Source: Salinicola halophyticus
GTDB taxonomy: Bacteria > Pseudomonadota > Gammaproteobacteria > Pseudomonadales > Halomonadaceae
Direction of reading: 5' to 3'
Assembly: GCF_003206695.1 (NCBI RefSeq)
Contig: NZ_PZJN01000007.1
Coordinates: 62,001-126,000, forward strand
Length of the DNA: 64,000 nucleotides
Position 1 is the first letter of the stretch. Each line of letters starts with the position of its first letter. The position numbers and the translations under genes were made by a program. The notes beneath the pieces were generated by a model. It was not told the origin of the DNA and did not search any database. It was given only the letters and a program-made list of their open reading frames with translations. Of this stretch, positions 45,840 through 54,473 are shown one piece after another.

Positions 45840-46838
45840 GTGAATGAGCTGATCTATTTCTTCAACTACGTGGTGATCGCCGGCAGCGTCACCGGCTGCA
45901 TCTACGCTATCGGCGCGGTCGGCGTGACGCTGATCTACAGCATCCTGCGCTTCGCGCACTTCGCCCATGCCGACATGATGACGCTCGGTACCTTGGCCGT
46001 GCTGCTGCTGACGCTGGCCTTTCCCCATGCCGGCGACCCGCTCGGCCTGCCCACGGCCATCGTCATGCTGCCGGTGGGGATGGCGATCACCTCACTGATC
46101 GCCGTGGGGATCGATCGCGCCTTCTATCAGCCGCTGCGCAATCACGGCGTCAAACCGATCGTGATGGTGATCGCGTCGCTCGGTGTCACCCTGATGCTGC
46201 AGGGTCTGATCCGACTGTTCGCCGGTACCGGCTCCCAGAATCTCTACGTCGACGCGCGCAAGGAGATCTTCCGCATCGACGTGCCCGGCGTGACCCGACC
46301 GATCATCCTCACTGAACCGCAGATCATTCTGTTCATCGTGACCGTGATCGCCGTGGTCGGGCTCCACCTGTTTCTGACGCGGGCCCGATTGGGCAAGGCG
46401 ATGCGGGCGATGTCCGACAACCCCGATCTCGCCCGGGCCTCCGGCATCAACACCAAACTGATCATCACGCTGACCTGGGTCATCGCCGGGTCGCTTGCCA
46501 CCCTGGCGGGGACGCTGCTGTCGCTGGATGTCGCCTTCAAGCCGGATCTCAGCTTCTTCCTGCTGCTGCCGATCTTCGCCGCTGCCATCGTCGGCGGCGT
46601 CGGCCACCCGTATGGCGCCATCGCCGGCGGCTTCCTGGTCGGCTTCGCCGAAACGCTGGCGGTGTTCAACTGGTCGGTGCTGCTCAGGCCGCTGCGCGAT
46701 AGCCTGCCGACGTGGCTGGAACTCCCCAACAACCTCGCGCTGGTGGGTACCGAATACAAAATCGTCGTGCCCTTCTTCATTCTGATCGCGGTACTGATCT
46801 GGCGTCCGACCGGCATCTTCAAAGGGAAGGTGATCTGA
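45840..46838 (+). CDS. livH: Branched-chain amino acid type ABC transporter permease LivH
   Basis: A 332-residue permease with about eight to nine helices. LivH features: GCIYAIGAVGVTLIYSILRFAHFAHADM (in parts GAVGVTLIYSILRFAHFAH) near the N-terminus and the cytoplasmic loop GKAMRAMSDNPDLARASGI, the EAA-like contact with the ATPase, then GHPYGAIAGGFLVGF. The start is GTG. It overlaps livM by three bases. Confidence 0.92.
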   Translation: MNELIYFFNYVVIAGSVTGCIYAIGAVGVTLIYSILRFAHFAHADMMTLGTLAVLLLTLAFPHAGDPLGLPTAIVMLPVGMAITSLIAVGIDRAFYQPLRNHGVKPIVMVIASLGVTLMLQGLIRLFAGTGSQNLYVDARKEIFRIDVPGVTRPIILTEPQIILFIVTVIAVVGLHLFLTRARLGKAMRAMSDNPDLARASGINTKLIITLTWVIAGSLATLAGTLLSLDVAFKPDLSFFLLLPIFAAAIVGGVGHPYGAIAGGFLVGFAETLAVFNWSVLLRPLRDSLPTWLELPNNLALVGTEYKIVVPFFILIAVLIWRPTGIFKGKVI

Positions 46839-48148
46839 TGAATTCGACTTCCAATACGCCCAGCTCAGGGCAAACCGCGCCCCGCCGCGCGATGCCGAAG
46901 CGCGAACTCGTGCTGTTCGGCGGGCTCGCCATCGTCGTGCTCGCCGTGTTCGCGACCATGGGCCCGGCCTATTCCACGCGCATGCTGGTGGAAGCCTCCT
47001 GCTATGCGATTCTCGCCCTCGGCCTGACCATCCAGTGGGGCTACGCCGGCCAGTTCAATGCCGGCATCATGGGTTTCGTGGCGCTGGGTGGTTTCTCGGC
47101 AACGTTCTTCAGCATCCCCGTCAATCACGAATTCTGGGCGAGCGATCTGCCCGGCCGTCTGGGCTGGGTGCTGCTGGCGATGGTCGTGGTGACCGCGCTG
47201 GTCTTCGGCATCAGCCGGCTCGATCGCATCGGCGTTCCCAAACTACTGCGCACGACGCTGGCCATCGTTGCCGGGCTCGTCGGCTACCTGGTCGTGATCA
47301 GCTGGCTGCGCAGCGTGACCGGCGATATCGAATCCCAGGTGGAGTTCATCGGCGGCCTGGGCTTGCCGGTGTGGCTGGGCTGGATCGTCGGCGGTGTGCT
47401 GGCCGGCGGTGTCGGCTACTTCATCGGCCATATCTGCCTCGGCCTTCGCAGCGACTATCTGGTCATCGCGACCCTGGGCATCGCCGAGATCATCAAGGCG
47501 TTTCTCAAGAACTCAGACTGGCTCACTCGCGGCACCGCAACGATTTCGCCGCTGCCCTGGCCGGTGGCGGAACCCGGTGACGTCGGCTTTCTGACGGCGA
47601 GAGCGCTCTATCTCTCGGTGACCGTGGTGATGATCGCGGTGATCTTCTTCCTGCTCCATCGCGCCTATCACGCCCCCTGGGGCCGCATGATCCGCGCCAT
47701 CCGCGACAACGAAGTCTCCGCCGCGGCCATGGGCAAGTCGATCAATCGCCGCCGTCAGGAGATCTTCGTCTTCGGCTGTATTTTGATGGGCATCGGCGGC
47801 GCGGCGCTGACCAGTTTCAACGGCCTGTTCGATCCGCAGGGCTTCCTGCCGCTCAATCACACCTTCCTGGTGCTGGTGATGGTGATTCTCGGTGGCCCAG
47901 GCAACAATCTGGGCACACTGTTCGGCGCCGTGCTGGTCTACGTGATCTGGATCATGTCGGGGCCGATGGCGCTGGCCGTGATGCACGCCTTCGTCGCACT
48001 GGGCTCGCACTGGTTCGACTGGCAGCCGGGCAATCTCGACAGTCGCGCATTGCAGGCGAGAGTGTTCGTGATCGGCCTGCTGATTCTGCTGGTGCTGCGC
48101 TTCGCCCCGCGCGGGTTGATACCGGAGAAGGTCGCGCATCACGATTGA
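46838..48148 (+). CDS. livM: Branched-chain amino acid type ABC transporter permease LivM
   Basis: A 436-residue permease. The LivM motif LGLTIQWGYAGQFNAGIMGFVALGGF (WGYAGQFNAGIMGFVALGG) is followed by a longer than usual insert containing a transmembrane segment; the conserved loop GRMIRAIRDNEVSAAAMGKS contacts the ATPase. It ends LRFAPRGLIPEK. Its start overlaps livH. Downstream is a bidirectional terminator shared with the convergent binding protein gene. Confidence 0.92.
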   Translation: MNSTSNTPSSGQTAPRRAMPKRELVLFGGLAIVVLAVFATMGPAYSTRMLVEASCYAILALGLTIQWGYAGQFNAGIMGFVALGGFSATFFSIPVNHEFWASDLPGRLGWVLLAMVVVTALVFGISRLDRIGVPKLLRTTLAIVAGLVGYLVVISWLRSVTGDIESQVEFIGGLGLPVWLGWIVGGVLAGGVGYFIGHICLGLRSDYLVIATLGIAEIIKAFLKNSDWLTRGTATISPLPWPVAEPGDVGFLTARALYLSVTVVMIAVIFFLLHRAYHAPWGRMIRAIRDNEVSAAAMGKSINRRRQEIFVFGCILMGIGGAALTSFNGLFDPQGFLPLNHTFLVLVMVILGGPGNNLGTLFGAVLVYVIWIMSGPMALAVMHAFVALGSHWFDWQPGNLDSRALQARVFVIGLLILLVLRFAPRGLIPEKVAHHD

Positions 48149-48170
48149 GCGATTTTACGAAGCCCGAAAC

Positions 48171-48202
48171 GCAAAACCCCGAGCCTGAGCTCGGGGTTTT
48201 GC
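48171..48202. terminator. Bidirectional terminator between livM and the liv binding protein gene
   Basis: GCAAAACCCCGAGC-CTGA-GCTCGGGGTTTTGC is a 14-base-pair perfect stem with A and T tracts inside the arms, so it can end transcription from both sides. Confidence 0.93.
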
Positions 48203-48244
48203 TATCTGAACAGTGACGCCGATCAGTCGTCGGCGGCTCGCTAT

Positions 48245-49447
48245 TTATTCACCAATCGCCCCCTTGGTGACGAACTTGCCATCCTCGACCGCCATTTCGA
48301 CCACGATGCCCGGCACGTCGCCGTTGTCGTCGAACTCCTGGTTGCCGGAAGCGCCCTGATAGTTGATCTCCTTACCCTCTTTGAGCAACTTCTTGGCTTT
48401 CTCCCATTCACCCGGCAGGATCGTCTCGCCCGGCTCGGTGGCGACATCGCGAAGTGCCTTGGACAAGCCCTCGCGGTCCGCGCTGCCGTTCTTCTCGATG
48501 GCGAGTGCCAGCAGGAAGGCGGCATCGTAGGACTGCGCCGCGAACACCGCGCTCGGATCGATATCGGCCTTCTTCGCCAGATCGTCGAAGACATCGCCGC
48601 CCGGCGCATCCGGGGAGCCCGGACGTGTCGCGATCATGCCTTCGAGTACGTCGGCGCCGACCGCTTCGACCAGCGAGTTGCCGACCATGCCGTCGCCGCC
48701 GGCATACTGAGTGAACGCGCCGCTTTCGTAGGCCTGACGCAGGATCGTCTGGCCCGAGGTATCGGCGTAGGCGAGCACGACCAGCGTCTGCGAACCGCCG
48801 GAAGAGAGCTTGCCGATCTCCGAACGATAGTCTGCCCGATTGTCCTCATGCGCCAGATTGGCGGAGACCGAGCCACCTTCGGCTTCGAAGGTCTTGGTGA
48901 AGGCGTCGTCGAGGCCCTGACCGTAGTCATTGTTGACGTAGGTCACGGCGACATCCTCGATGCCCTTGGACAGCAGCAGTTTGGCCAGCTGCTCACCCTG
49001 GAAGGCATCGGAAGGCACGGTCCGGAAGACCAGATCGTTGTCGTCGAGATCCGTCACTGCCGGAGCGGTAGATGCCGGCGAGACCATCACCACGCCGCCG
49101 GGGATCGCGGCATTGTTGGCCGCCGCAATGGTGGCACCGGTACATAGCGCGCCGACGATCGCGGTCACTTTCTCACTGTTCACCAGGCGATCGGCAGCGT
49201 TGGAGGCAGCCGAGGCGTCCGAACAGGTCGTATCGCCTGACGGCATCACCATGTCTTCACCATCTAGCAGGCCGCCCTGCTCGTTGACCTCCTGCACGGC
49301 GAGCTTGGCGCCATCGAAGATCGGCGGCGTCAGGCTTTCGATACCGCCGGTGAAGCCCCCGAGAAATCCCACTTTGACATCCGCCTGGGCGACGCCGGCG
49401 CAGGCCGTGGTTGCCGCGATGGCGAGTGCGAGTACTGTCTTCTTCAT
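48245..49447 (-). CDS. livK: Branched-chain amino acid type ABC transporter substrate-binding protein
   Basis: A 400-residue periplasmic binding protein of the LivJ/LivK family. Signal peptide with cleavage after AQA (before DVKVG). The mature protein has VGFLGGFTGGIESLTPPIFDGAKLAVQEVN (in parts GFTGGIESLTPP, GAKLAVQEVNEQGG), a CSDAS/ALCTGAT pair of Cys probably in a disulfide, and AVTYVNNDYGQGL. It faces livGFHM convergently and likely supplies its ligand. The ligand could be an amino acid or a related small polar compound. Confidence 0.9.
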   Translation of the reverse strand: MKKTVLALAIAATTACAGVAQADVKVGFLGGFTGGIESLTPPIFDGAKLAVQEVNEQGGLLDGEDMVMPSGDTTCSDASAASNAADRLVNSEKVTAIVGALCTGATIAAANNAAIPGGVVMVSPASTAPAVTDLDDNDLVFRTVPSDAFQGEQLAKLLLSKGIEDVAVTYVNNDYGQGLDDAFTKTFEAEGGSVSANLAHEDNRADYRSEIGKLSSGGSQTLVVLAYADTSGQTILRQAYESGAFTQYAGGDGMVGNSLVEAVGADVLEGMIATRPGSPDAPGGDVFDDLAKKADIDPSAVFAAQSYDAAFLLALAIEKNGSADREGLSKALRDVATEPGETILPGEWEKAKKLLKEGKEINYQGASGNQEFDDNGDVPGIVVEMAVEDGKFVTKGAIGE

Positions 49448-49696
49448 CGTTGTTGTCGCTCTTTGTAGGGTCGTGAAAGACTTTTATGGGGTCGTGAAAG
49501 ACGATGTTTACTCTGCTGGCACGGCGCCCAAAAGACAAGCATTCGTAACGGTTCGTGTCTCCACCTTTCGGCGTGCCTGACCGACCCCATGATAGCGCAT
49601 GACGGGTGACGAACAGCGCCACTCTCGAGGCGACGGCAGACCGGACGATTAACGGCTACGCTGAACAGCACGCTTACCAATGTTAAGGAAACCGCT

Positions 49697-49999
49697 ATGC
49701 ACAAGCATGTTGAATGGGACACCCCGGGTGGCGCCAGCGTCGACGCTCACTACGCCAAGGATGAGCAGCATCGGGCAACGCCGCAGCCGGGAACGATGCT
49801 GACCGCTCGCTACCACGGCTCCACCGTGCGGGTGAAGGTAGAAGCCTACAAGGACGGCGTGAGCATCGGTAAGGTCGCCGCGCTGGTCGGCGACGACGGT
49901 GATCGCCACGACACCCACGGCGAACTCAGTGTCGGCGACATGGTTAGGCTTCCCGATGACAAGCGGGCATTCCAGGCGTCGGCCGCAGACGACGACTGA
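49697..49999 (+). CDS. Uncharacterised 100-residue protein
   Basis: A small hydrophilic protein beginning MHKHVEWDTPGGASVDAHY, with beta-rich body (GTMLTARYHGSTVRVKVEAY) and an acidic end (AADDD). The ATG follows AAGGAAACCGCT, an acceptable ribosome site. No family was recognised. It lies in a group of small genes just upstream of otsBA, so a stress role is possible but not shown. Confidence 0.65.
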   Translation: MHKHVEWDTPGGASVDAHYAKDEQHRATPQPGTMLTARYHGSTVRVKVEAYKDGVSIGKVAALVGDDGDRHDTHGELSVGDMVRLPDDKRAFQASAADDD

Positions 50000-50045
50000 G
50001 GCGCGCGGGCAGGCAAGCGTTGCGATGGCTTGCCATGCCGACGAG

Positions 50046-50133
50046 ACCGTTCACTCAGACCATCAGGACCGTTCACTCGAATCATCGAGAACGTTCTTTC
50101 GAACTATCGATAACGTTCTTTCGAGCCATCGAG
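50046..50133. repeat. Four tandem 22-bp repeats upstream of a small gene
   Basis: Units start at 50046, 50068, 50090 and 50112. Each begins A(A/C)CGTTC and ends near ATC(A/G)(A/G)G or ATCGAT, for example unit 4 starts AACGTTCTTTCGAGC. Units 1-2 and 3-4 are more alike within pairs. A decayed fifth unit may follow (ACCCGTCGCTCAACC). The 22-base period is about two helical turns. The array ends 44 bases before the next gene. Confidence 0.85.
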
Positions 50134-50177
50134 ACCCGTCGCTCAACCCTGAGCAACATCATCACGGAGGATGAAAA

Positions 50178-50354
50178 ATGCAGAAACAAGCCCGCGTCGA
50201 ACCGGTTTTCGACAGCAGCGACCTGAAAGACACGATCACCGGTTGGGTGGTGATCGACGAAAGCCAGCCCGACAACGAGAACGTCGTCTCCGAGCATACG
50301 ACTCAGGAAGAAGCCCTGCGCGCCGCCGAGCAGTTCGAACAGGCCGAGCATTAA
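50178..50354 (+). CDS. 58-residue acidic protein
   Basis: A short protein starting MQKQARVEPVFDSSDL and ending EEALRAAEQFEQAEH. GGAGG lies seven bases before the ATG, a very good ribosome site. Composition is acidic (many Asp and Glu), suited to a halophile. The core GWVVIDESQPDNENVVSEH looks like a small beta hairpin followed by a helix. No family was recognised. It follows the 22-bp repeat array and precedes otsB. Confidence 0.75.
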   Translation: MQKQARVEPVFDSSDLKDTITGWVVIDESQPDNENVVSEHTTQEEALRAAEQFEQAEH

Positions 50355-50454
50355 AGCGGCCGACATCCCGGACCCGACGGCACCAGAGCCGACGACACCG
50401 GACCGAGCTACGCCGATGGATCCGACCCTTCACTCAGAGAGCTCGCGCAGGCCC

Positions 50455-51225
50455 ATGTCCAAACCCTCTTCGAACCGGCCTTCTTCTCGGCTGCCCCCGC
50501 CTCGTCGCGACTGGGCGCTGTTTCTCGATTTCGACGGCACCCTGGTGTCGCTCGAAGCCCATCCCGACGATGTCCACGTATCGCCGCGTCTGAAAGCGCT
50601 GCTCGGCGAACTCGACAGGACCTTCGACGGTGCCGTGGCGGTGGTCAGCGGACGCCCGCTGGATCAGCTCGAGCGACTGCTTGCGCCGGTTTCCCTGCCG
50701 ATGGCCGGCATCCACGGGCTGGAGTGGCGCGACGCCGACGGCACGCGTCATACGGCAATCGACCAGCCCGCCCAGCTGGCTTCCTGTCGGGATGCCCTGG
50801 CAGCCTTCGTCGAGGGTCACCCAGGCCTGCACTACGAGGACAAGGGCGTGTCGCTGACGCTGCATTACCGTGGCGCCCCGGAGCTCGATGAAGCGTGTCA
50901 CGAGTTTTTCGAGGCTCAGCATCGGGCCCTCGGCGACACGTTCGAGCTGATTTCCGGCAAGTGCGTCCTCGAGTTGCGCCCCGGCGGCTATCATAAAGGA
51001 ACCGCCGTTGCCCGCCTGCTCGATGAAACACCGGCCTTCCAGGCGCGCACGCCGGTTTTCATCGGCGACGATGTCACCGATGAAGACGCCTTTCGCGTCG
51101 TCAACGCTCGCGGCGGCCATGCCGTGCGAGTCGGTAGCCAGGGGGAGACCGCCGCGAGCTGCTATCTCGAATCAGTACAGGAGGTACTGACATGGCTGGA
51201 GAGTCTGGCAGCGCAAGGCGCTTGA
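50455..51225 (+). CDS. otsB: Trehalose-6-phosphate phosphatase OtsB
   Basis: A 256-residue HAD-family phosphatase that removes phosphate from trehalose-6-phosphate. Motif I is LFLDFDGTL (nucleophile Asp and second Asp), motif II VVSGRPLDQL, then GIHGLEWR typical of OtsB, motif III GKCVLELRPGGYHKG and motif IV FIGDDVTDEDAFRVV. The ATG at 50455 gives a normal N-terminus; an in-frame ATG at 50416 adds 13 residues. otsA follows after 181 bases. Confidence 0.95.
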   Translation: MSKPSSNRPSSRLPPPRRDWALFLDFDGTLVSLEAHPDDVHVSPRLKALLGELDRTFDGAVAVVSGRPLDQLERLLAPVSLPMAGIHGLEWRDADGTRHTAIDQPAQLASCRDALAAFVEGHPGLHYEDKGVSLTLHYRGAPELDEACHEFFEAQHRALGDTFELISGKCVLELRPGGYHKGTAVARLLDETPAFQARTPVFIGDDVTDEDAFRVVNARGGHAVRVGSQGETAASCYLESVQEVLTWLESLAAQGA

Positions 51226-51406
51226 CCCCACCGCGCGACGCAGAACACGACCTCGTACCAAGCCTTGTCGGCCCTTTCCCGGGTCTGCTCTCCCACGACC
51301 TGGACACTACCAAACCCGCGCTGTGGCGCATTTTCCCGCAGACCTACTGCAGGGTCGAGTCGATCGACTCGGCGTTGCATCTCAGCCATGGCTGAGAGGA
51401 GCCCGC

Positions 51407-52789
51407 ATGACCCGTCTCATCGTCATTTCCAATCGCGTATCCATCCCCGAACCCGGCAAATCCGAGGCCGGCGGCCTTGCCGTGGCGATCACCGGCGCCC
51501 TCAACGAGTATGGCGGGCTGTGGTTCGGCTGGGACGGCCAGGTCAGTGAATCGCCCGCCAGCGAGCCCAACACCGTCGAGCGTGGCAACATCACCTACGC
51601 CACCCTGTCGCTGTCCCAGGAGGACTACGACGACTATTACCTCGGCTTCTCCAACGAGGTCCTCTGGCCGGTCTTTCACTTCAACCTCGGCGCCATGGAT
51701 TTCCGGCTGAGCTACGCCAAGGCGTACCGGCGGGTCAACAAGCGCTTTGCCGGTGCGCTGAGCACTCTGCTCGAAGGCGGTGAGCTGATCTGGGTGCACG
51801 ATTACCACCTGCTGCCGCTGGCCAAGGAACTGCGCCAGAAGGGCATCAAGGATCCGATGGGGTTTTACCTGCACATCCCTTTCCCCAGCTACGATCTGCT
51901 GCGCGCGCTGCCCGGCTATCGCGAACTGCTCGACGACCTGCTGCACTACGACCTGATCGGCTTTCAGACCAGTAACGACCTGCACGCTTTCCGCCAGGCG
52001 GCGATCGAGACCTTCGGCGCCGAGGTCACCGGCGATACCATCGAATGCAACGGCCGGAAGGTGCGCACCGGGGTTTACCCGGTGGGCATCGACGTCGATG
52101 AGCTGGCCGATGAGGCCGAACGCTCCTGTGCCAACGAACAGGCGCTTCAGCTCCAGAAAGATCTCGGCGAACGCGACCTGATCATCGGTGCCGATCGCCT
52201 CGACTACTCCAAGGGCCTGATTCAGCGCTTCAACGCCTTCGAAGCGCTACTTACGGATTTCGAACATCGCCGCCAGAAGACGATGTTCATGCAGATCGCC
52301 AGCCCCTCGCGCAGCGCGATTCCCGAATACGACGAGCTGCGCCGCCAGCTCGAGGAGATGGCCGGGCACATCAACGGCACCTACGCCGATCTCGATTGGG
52401 TGCCGGTGCACTATCTCAACCAGACCTACCCCCGCGACGCGCTGATCGGCCTGTTCCGCTCCGCCCGGGTTGGCCTGGTGACCCCGCTGCGCGACGGCAT
52501 GAACCTGGTGTGCAAGGAGTTCGTCGCCGCCCAGGACCCCGACGACCCCGGCGTACTCGTGCTCAGCGAACTGGCCGGCGCCGCCAAGGAGCTGAGCGGC
52601 GCGCTACTGGTCAACCCCTACGATGTGCACGCCATCGCCAGCGCCATCGAACAGGCGCTCAACATGTCGCAGCAGGAGCGTCGCGAACGCTACCAGCAGA
52701 TGATCGGCATTCTCAGGCGCAACAGCCTGCTCGAATGGCGCCGACGCTTCATGGAGCATCTCAGTCAGCAAAAAATTGATGGTCAGTAG
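51407..52789 (+). CDS. otsA: Trehalose-6-phosphate synthase OtsA
   Basis: A 460-residue GT20 glycosyltransferase that joins UDP-glucose and glucose-6-phosphate. Motifs: [21 protein letters not shown] ([11 protein letters not shown] is the N-terminal glycine loop), [30 protein letters not shown] and [18 protein letters not shown]. The ATG at 51407 has GAGAGGAG at good spacing. With OtsB it makes the compatible solute trehalose, which fits salt adaptation. Confidence 0.97.
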   Translation: MTRLIVISNRVSIPEPGKSEAGGLAVAITGALNEYGGLWFGWDGQVSESPASEPNTVERGNITYATLSLSQEDYDDYYLGFSNEVLWPVFHFNLGAMDFRLSYAKAYRRVNKRFAGALSTLLEGGELIWVHDYHLLPLAKELRQKGIKDPMGFYLHIPFPSYDLLRALPGYRELLDDLLHYDLIGFQTSNDLHAFRQAAIETFGAEVTGDTIECNGRKVRTGVYPVGIDVDELADEAERSCANEQALQLQKDLGERDLIIGADRLDYSKGLIQRFNAFEALLTDFEHRRQKTMFMQIASPSRSAIPEYDELRRQLEEMAGHINGTYADLDWVPVHYLNQTYPRDALIGLFRSARVGLVTPLRDGMNLVCKEFVAAQDPDDPGVLVLSELAGAAKELSGALLVNPYDVHAIASAIEQALNMSQQERRERYQQMIGILRRNSLLEWRRRFMEHLSQQKIDGQ

Positions 52790-52845
52790 AAAATCGACGG
52801 CCAGTAGAAGTTCGACGTAAGCGAGAATTAAAAGGCTGCGCACAT

Positions 52846-52876
52846 AAAAAGCCCCGGACCAGGGGATGGACCGGGG
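52846..52876 (-). terminator. Terminator of the first secreted paralogue (minus strand)
   Basis: Minus strand CCCCGGTCCA-TCCCC-TGGTCCGGGG forms a stem with one internal mismatch, followed by a T tract. Position and neighbouring sequence (GAAGTTGGAGGTAC on the plus strand) match the element at 53684. Confidence 0.8.
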
Positions 52877-53046
52877 AAGTTGGAGGTACAGGGAACCTGG
52901 AAGTACCGGCTAGCAAGTACCAACTAGCAAGAAGCGACTAAGAAGAAGCAAAAAGTGGTCGTGCCGGCTCGAGTGTCATACGGCTCGAGTTTCAATTCCT
53001 GTCAGGGCGCCCGGCAATCGGGCGCCTGCCGTCGCAGCGGTTTCGA

Positions 53047-53421
53047 TCAGTCGAGGCTGGCGAAAGTCACTTCGACGTTGCCGCGACCGGTATCGCCGCC
53101 GCTGTTCACATTCTGCAGCCCCTGAGCGGCGGCCACGCTGTGACCCTCACCAATCAGGTCGTTGCTTCCACCGATGAGGTGGGTCCCGTGGCGGGTGGTC
53201 TCTTCGACGGTGGCCAGCGCGCGACCCGCTTCAACGCTATAGCCGCTGTTGAAGGTGTTCACACGGTAGTCGGTCGGCAGCGCCCGATAGCTGGAAGTCG
53301 TCTGCGTATTCAGCGTTTCATGCTGCTGAGCAAAAGCGCGTTGTTCCATGACACTGTTGGCCTGAGCGGCGGCCGGTAGTGCAACGGCCAGTGCGATAGC
53401 GGCGAGAATGCGATTTTTCAT
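53047..53421 (-). CDS. Secreted protein, paralogue 1 of a tandem pair
   Basis: A 124-residue protein with a clear Sec signal (MKNRILAAIALAVALPAAAQA) then SVMEQRAFAQQHETLNTQTTS. The mature part is about 100 residues, low in Cys and aromatic residues, rich in Gly, Asn, Ser and Thr, ending GNVEVTFASLD. No family was recognised. It shares about 60% identity by eye with the next gene, including an almost identical signal peptide, promoter and terminator, so the pair arose by tandem duplication. Likely an envelope or secreted stress protein. Confidence 0.8.
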   Translation of the reverse strand: MKNRILAAIALAVALPAAAQANSVMEQRAFAQQHETLNTQTTSSYRALPTDYRVNTFNSGYSVEAGRALATVEETTRHGTHLIGGSNDLIGEGHSVAAAQGLQNVNSGGDTGRGNVEVTFASLD

Positions 53422-53497
53422 GTTGAACCTCCAATCATCTTCGTTTCAGTGGTTGGCCCCTTGGCCTAACCGATGACGAGATTATGGCGGGCATCTT

Positions 53498-53511
53498 ATT
53501 AGCTGGCTAAT
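53498..53511. promoter_or_regulatory. Palindromic operator upstream of paralogue 1
   Basis: ATTAGC-TG-GCTAAT is a perfect palindrome 77 bases upstream of the start codon. On the minus strand a CATAAT -10-like box follows about 17 bases later, so the palindrome overlaps the likely -35 region. A hairpin-forming leader (GGTTAGGCC...GGCCAACC on the minus strand) lies at 53451-53471. Both elements recur identically at paralogue 2. The rest of 53512-53857 holds only the terminator of paralogue 2. Confidence 0.6.
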
Positions 53512-53683
53512 CAGTTGGCCCGAATTCGAGTATCACCGGGATTGATGGACGCCAGCTCGGTCCCGCCGCGGTCGGCACTCCAAGACGGTCATCTCGTTAC
53601 TGCCGGGCGTTGTCATGTCTGGCACCGCGATCGAGGCATCCTCGTTAGTTTTTGCACATGGCGTGGCCTGCCCTTTCACCCAT

Positions 53684-53713
53684 AAAAAAACCCGATCCAG
53701 AGGATGGATCGGG
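53684..53713 (-). terminator. Terminator of the second secreted paralogue (minus strand)
   Basis: Minus strand CCCGATCCA-TCCTC-TGGATCGGG, a nine-base-pair perfect stem, followed by seven T. Confidence 0.92.
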
Positions 53714-53857
53714 GAAGTTGGAGGTACGGGTTTATCAAAGGTGCTGGAATCCCAAAGCACTGGAAATCAGAAGCACGGCAAACCTGAAAGTACCTGAGCA
53801 GTTTCGTCCTGTTTCGAGCGCCCGCTGGCCGGACGCAACTTGATCAAGCCTTATCGA

Positions 53858-54232
53858 TCAATCGAGGCTGGCGAAAGACATTTCGACATTGCCCTGCCCG
53901 GTATCGCCGCCGCCATTGACGTTCTGCAGCGACTGCGCGGCTGCATCGCTCTGGCCTTGGCCGACCAGCTCGCTATTGCCACCAGCGATAGCGGTTGCCC
54001 GCTGCGTGATCGCTGCGACATAGGCCAGGGAATGATCGGCCGCGGTGCTGTGGCCACCGCTGACGGTATTGATGCGATAGTCGGACGGCAGCAACTGATA
54101 GCTGGAAGTTGTCTGGGTATTCAGCGCTTCATGCTGCTGAGCGAAAGCGCGTTGCTCCATGACGCTGTTGGCCTGAGCGGCGGCAGGGAGTGCAACGGCC
54201 AGTGCGATAGCGGCGAGAATGCGAGTTTTCAT
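53858..54232 (-). CDS. Secreted protein, paralogue 2 of a tandem pair
   Basis: A 124-residue protein with signal MKTRILAAIALAVALPAAAQA and mature start SVMEQRAFAQQHEALNTQTTS. The first 45 and last 25 residues are nearly the same as in paralogue 1 (QSLQNVNGGGDTGQGNVEMSFASLD read in parts), while residues 46-95 differ, a sign of faster change in the middle. The upstream 90 bases are almost identical to those of paralogue 1. No family was recognised; no catalytic motif is visible. Confidence 0.8.
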   Translation of the reverse strand: MKTRILAAIALAVALPAAAQANSVMEQRAFAQQHEALNTQTTSSYQLLPSDYRINTVSGGHSTAADHSLAYVAAITQRATAIAGGNSELVGQGQSDAAAQSLQNVNGGGDTGQGNVEMSFASLD

Positions 54233-54308
54233 AGTGAACCTCCAATCATCTTCGTTTCAGTGGTTGGCCCCTTGGCCTAACCGATGACGAGATTATGGAG
54301 CTCACCTT

Positions 54309-54322
54309 ATTAGCTGGCTAAT
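54309..54322. promoter_or_regulatory. Palindromic operator upstream of paralogue 2
   Basis: The same ATTAGC-TG-GCTAAT palindrome, again 77 bases upstream of the start codon, with the same leader hairpin at 54262-54282. Conservation beyond the duplicated genes' diverged middles suggests a bound regulator. Confidence 0.6.
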
Positions 54323-54473
54323 CAGTCAGTCTGAAACCAAATATCACCAAGATTGATGGATAGAGTCACCGGATTGCCAGGCGGCGGCGGTCTACCCCAC
54401 GGCACTGATAACCGGCTACGATACTGGCTATCAGGACAATGCCAGCAGACGGCTATGGAAACAGGAGAAAGCA

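Noticed and set aside
51192-51395. 67-codon frame between otsB and otsA
   Set aside because: It overlaps the end of otsB and lacks a convincing ribosome site; more likely leader sequence of otsA.
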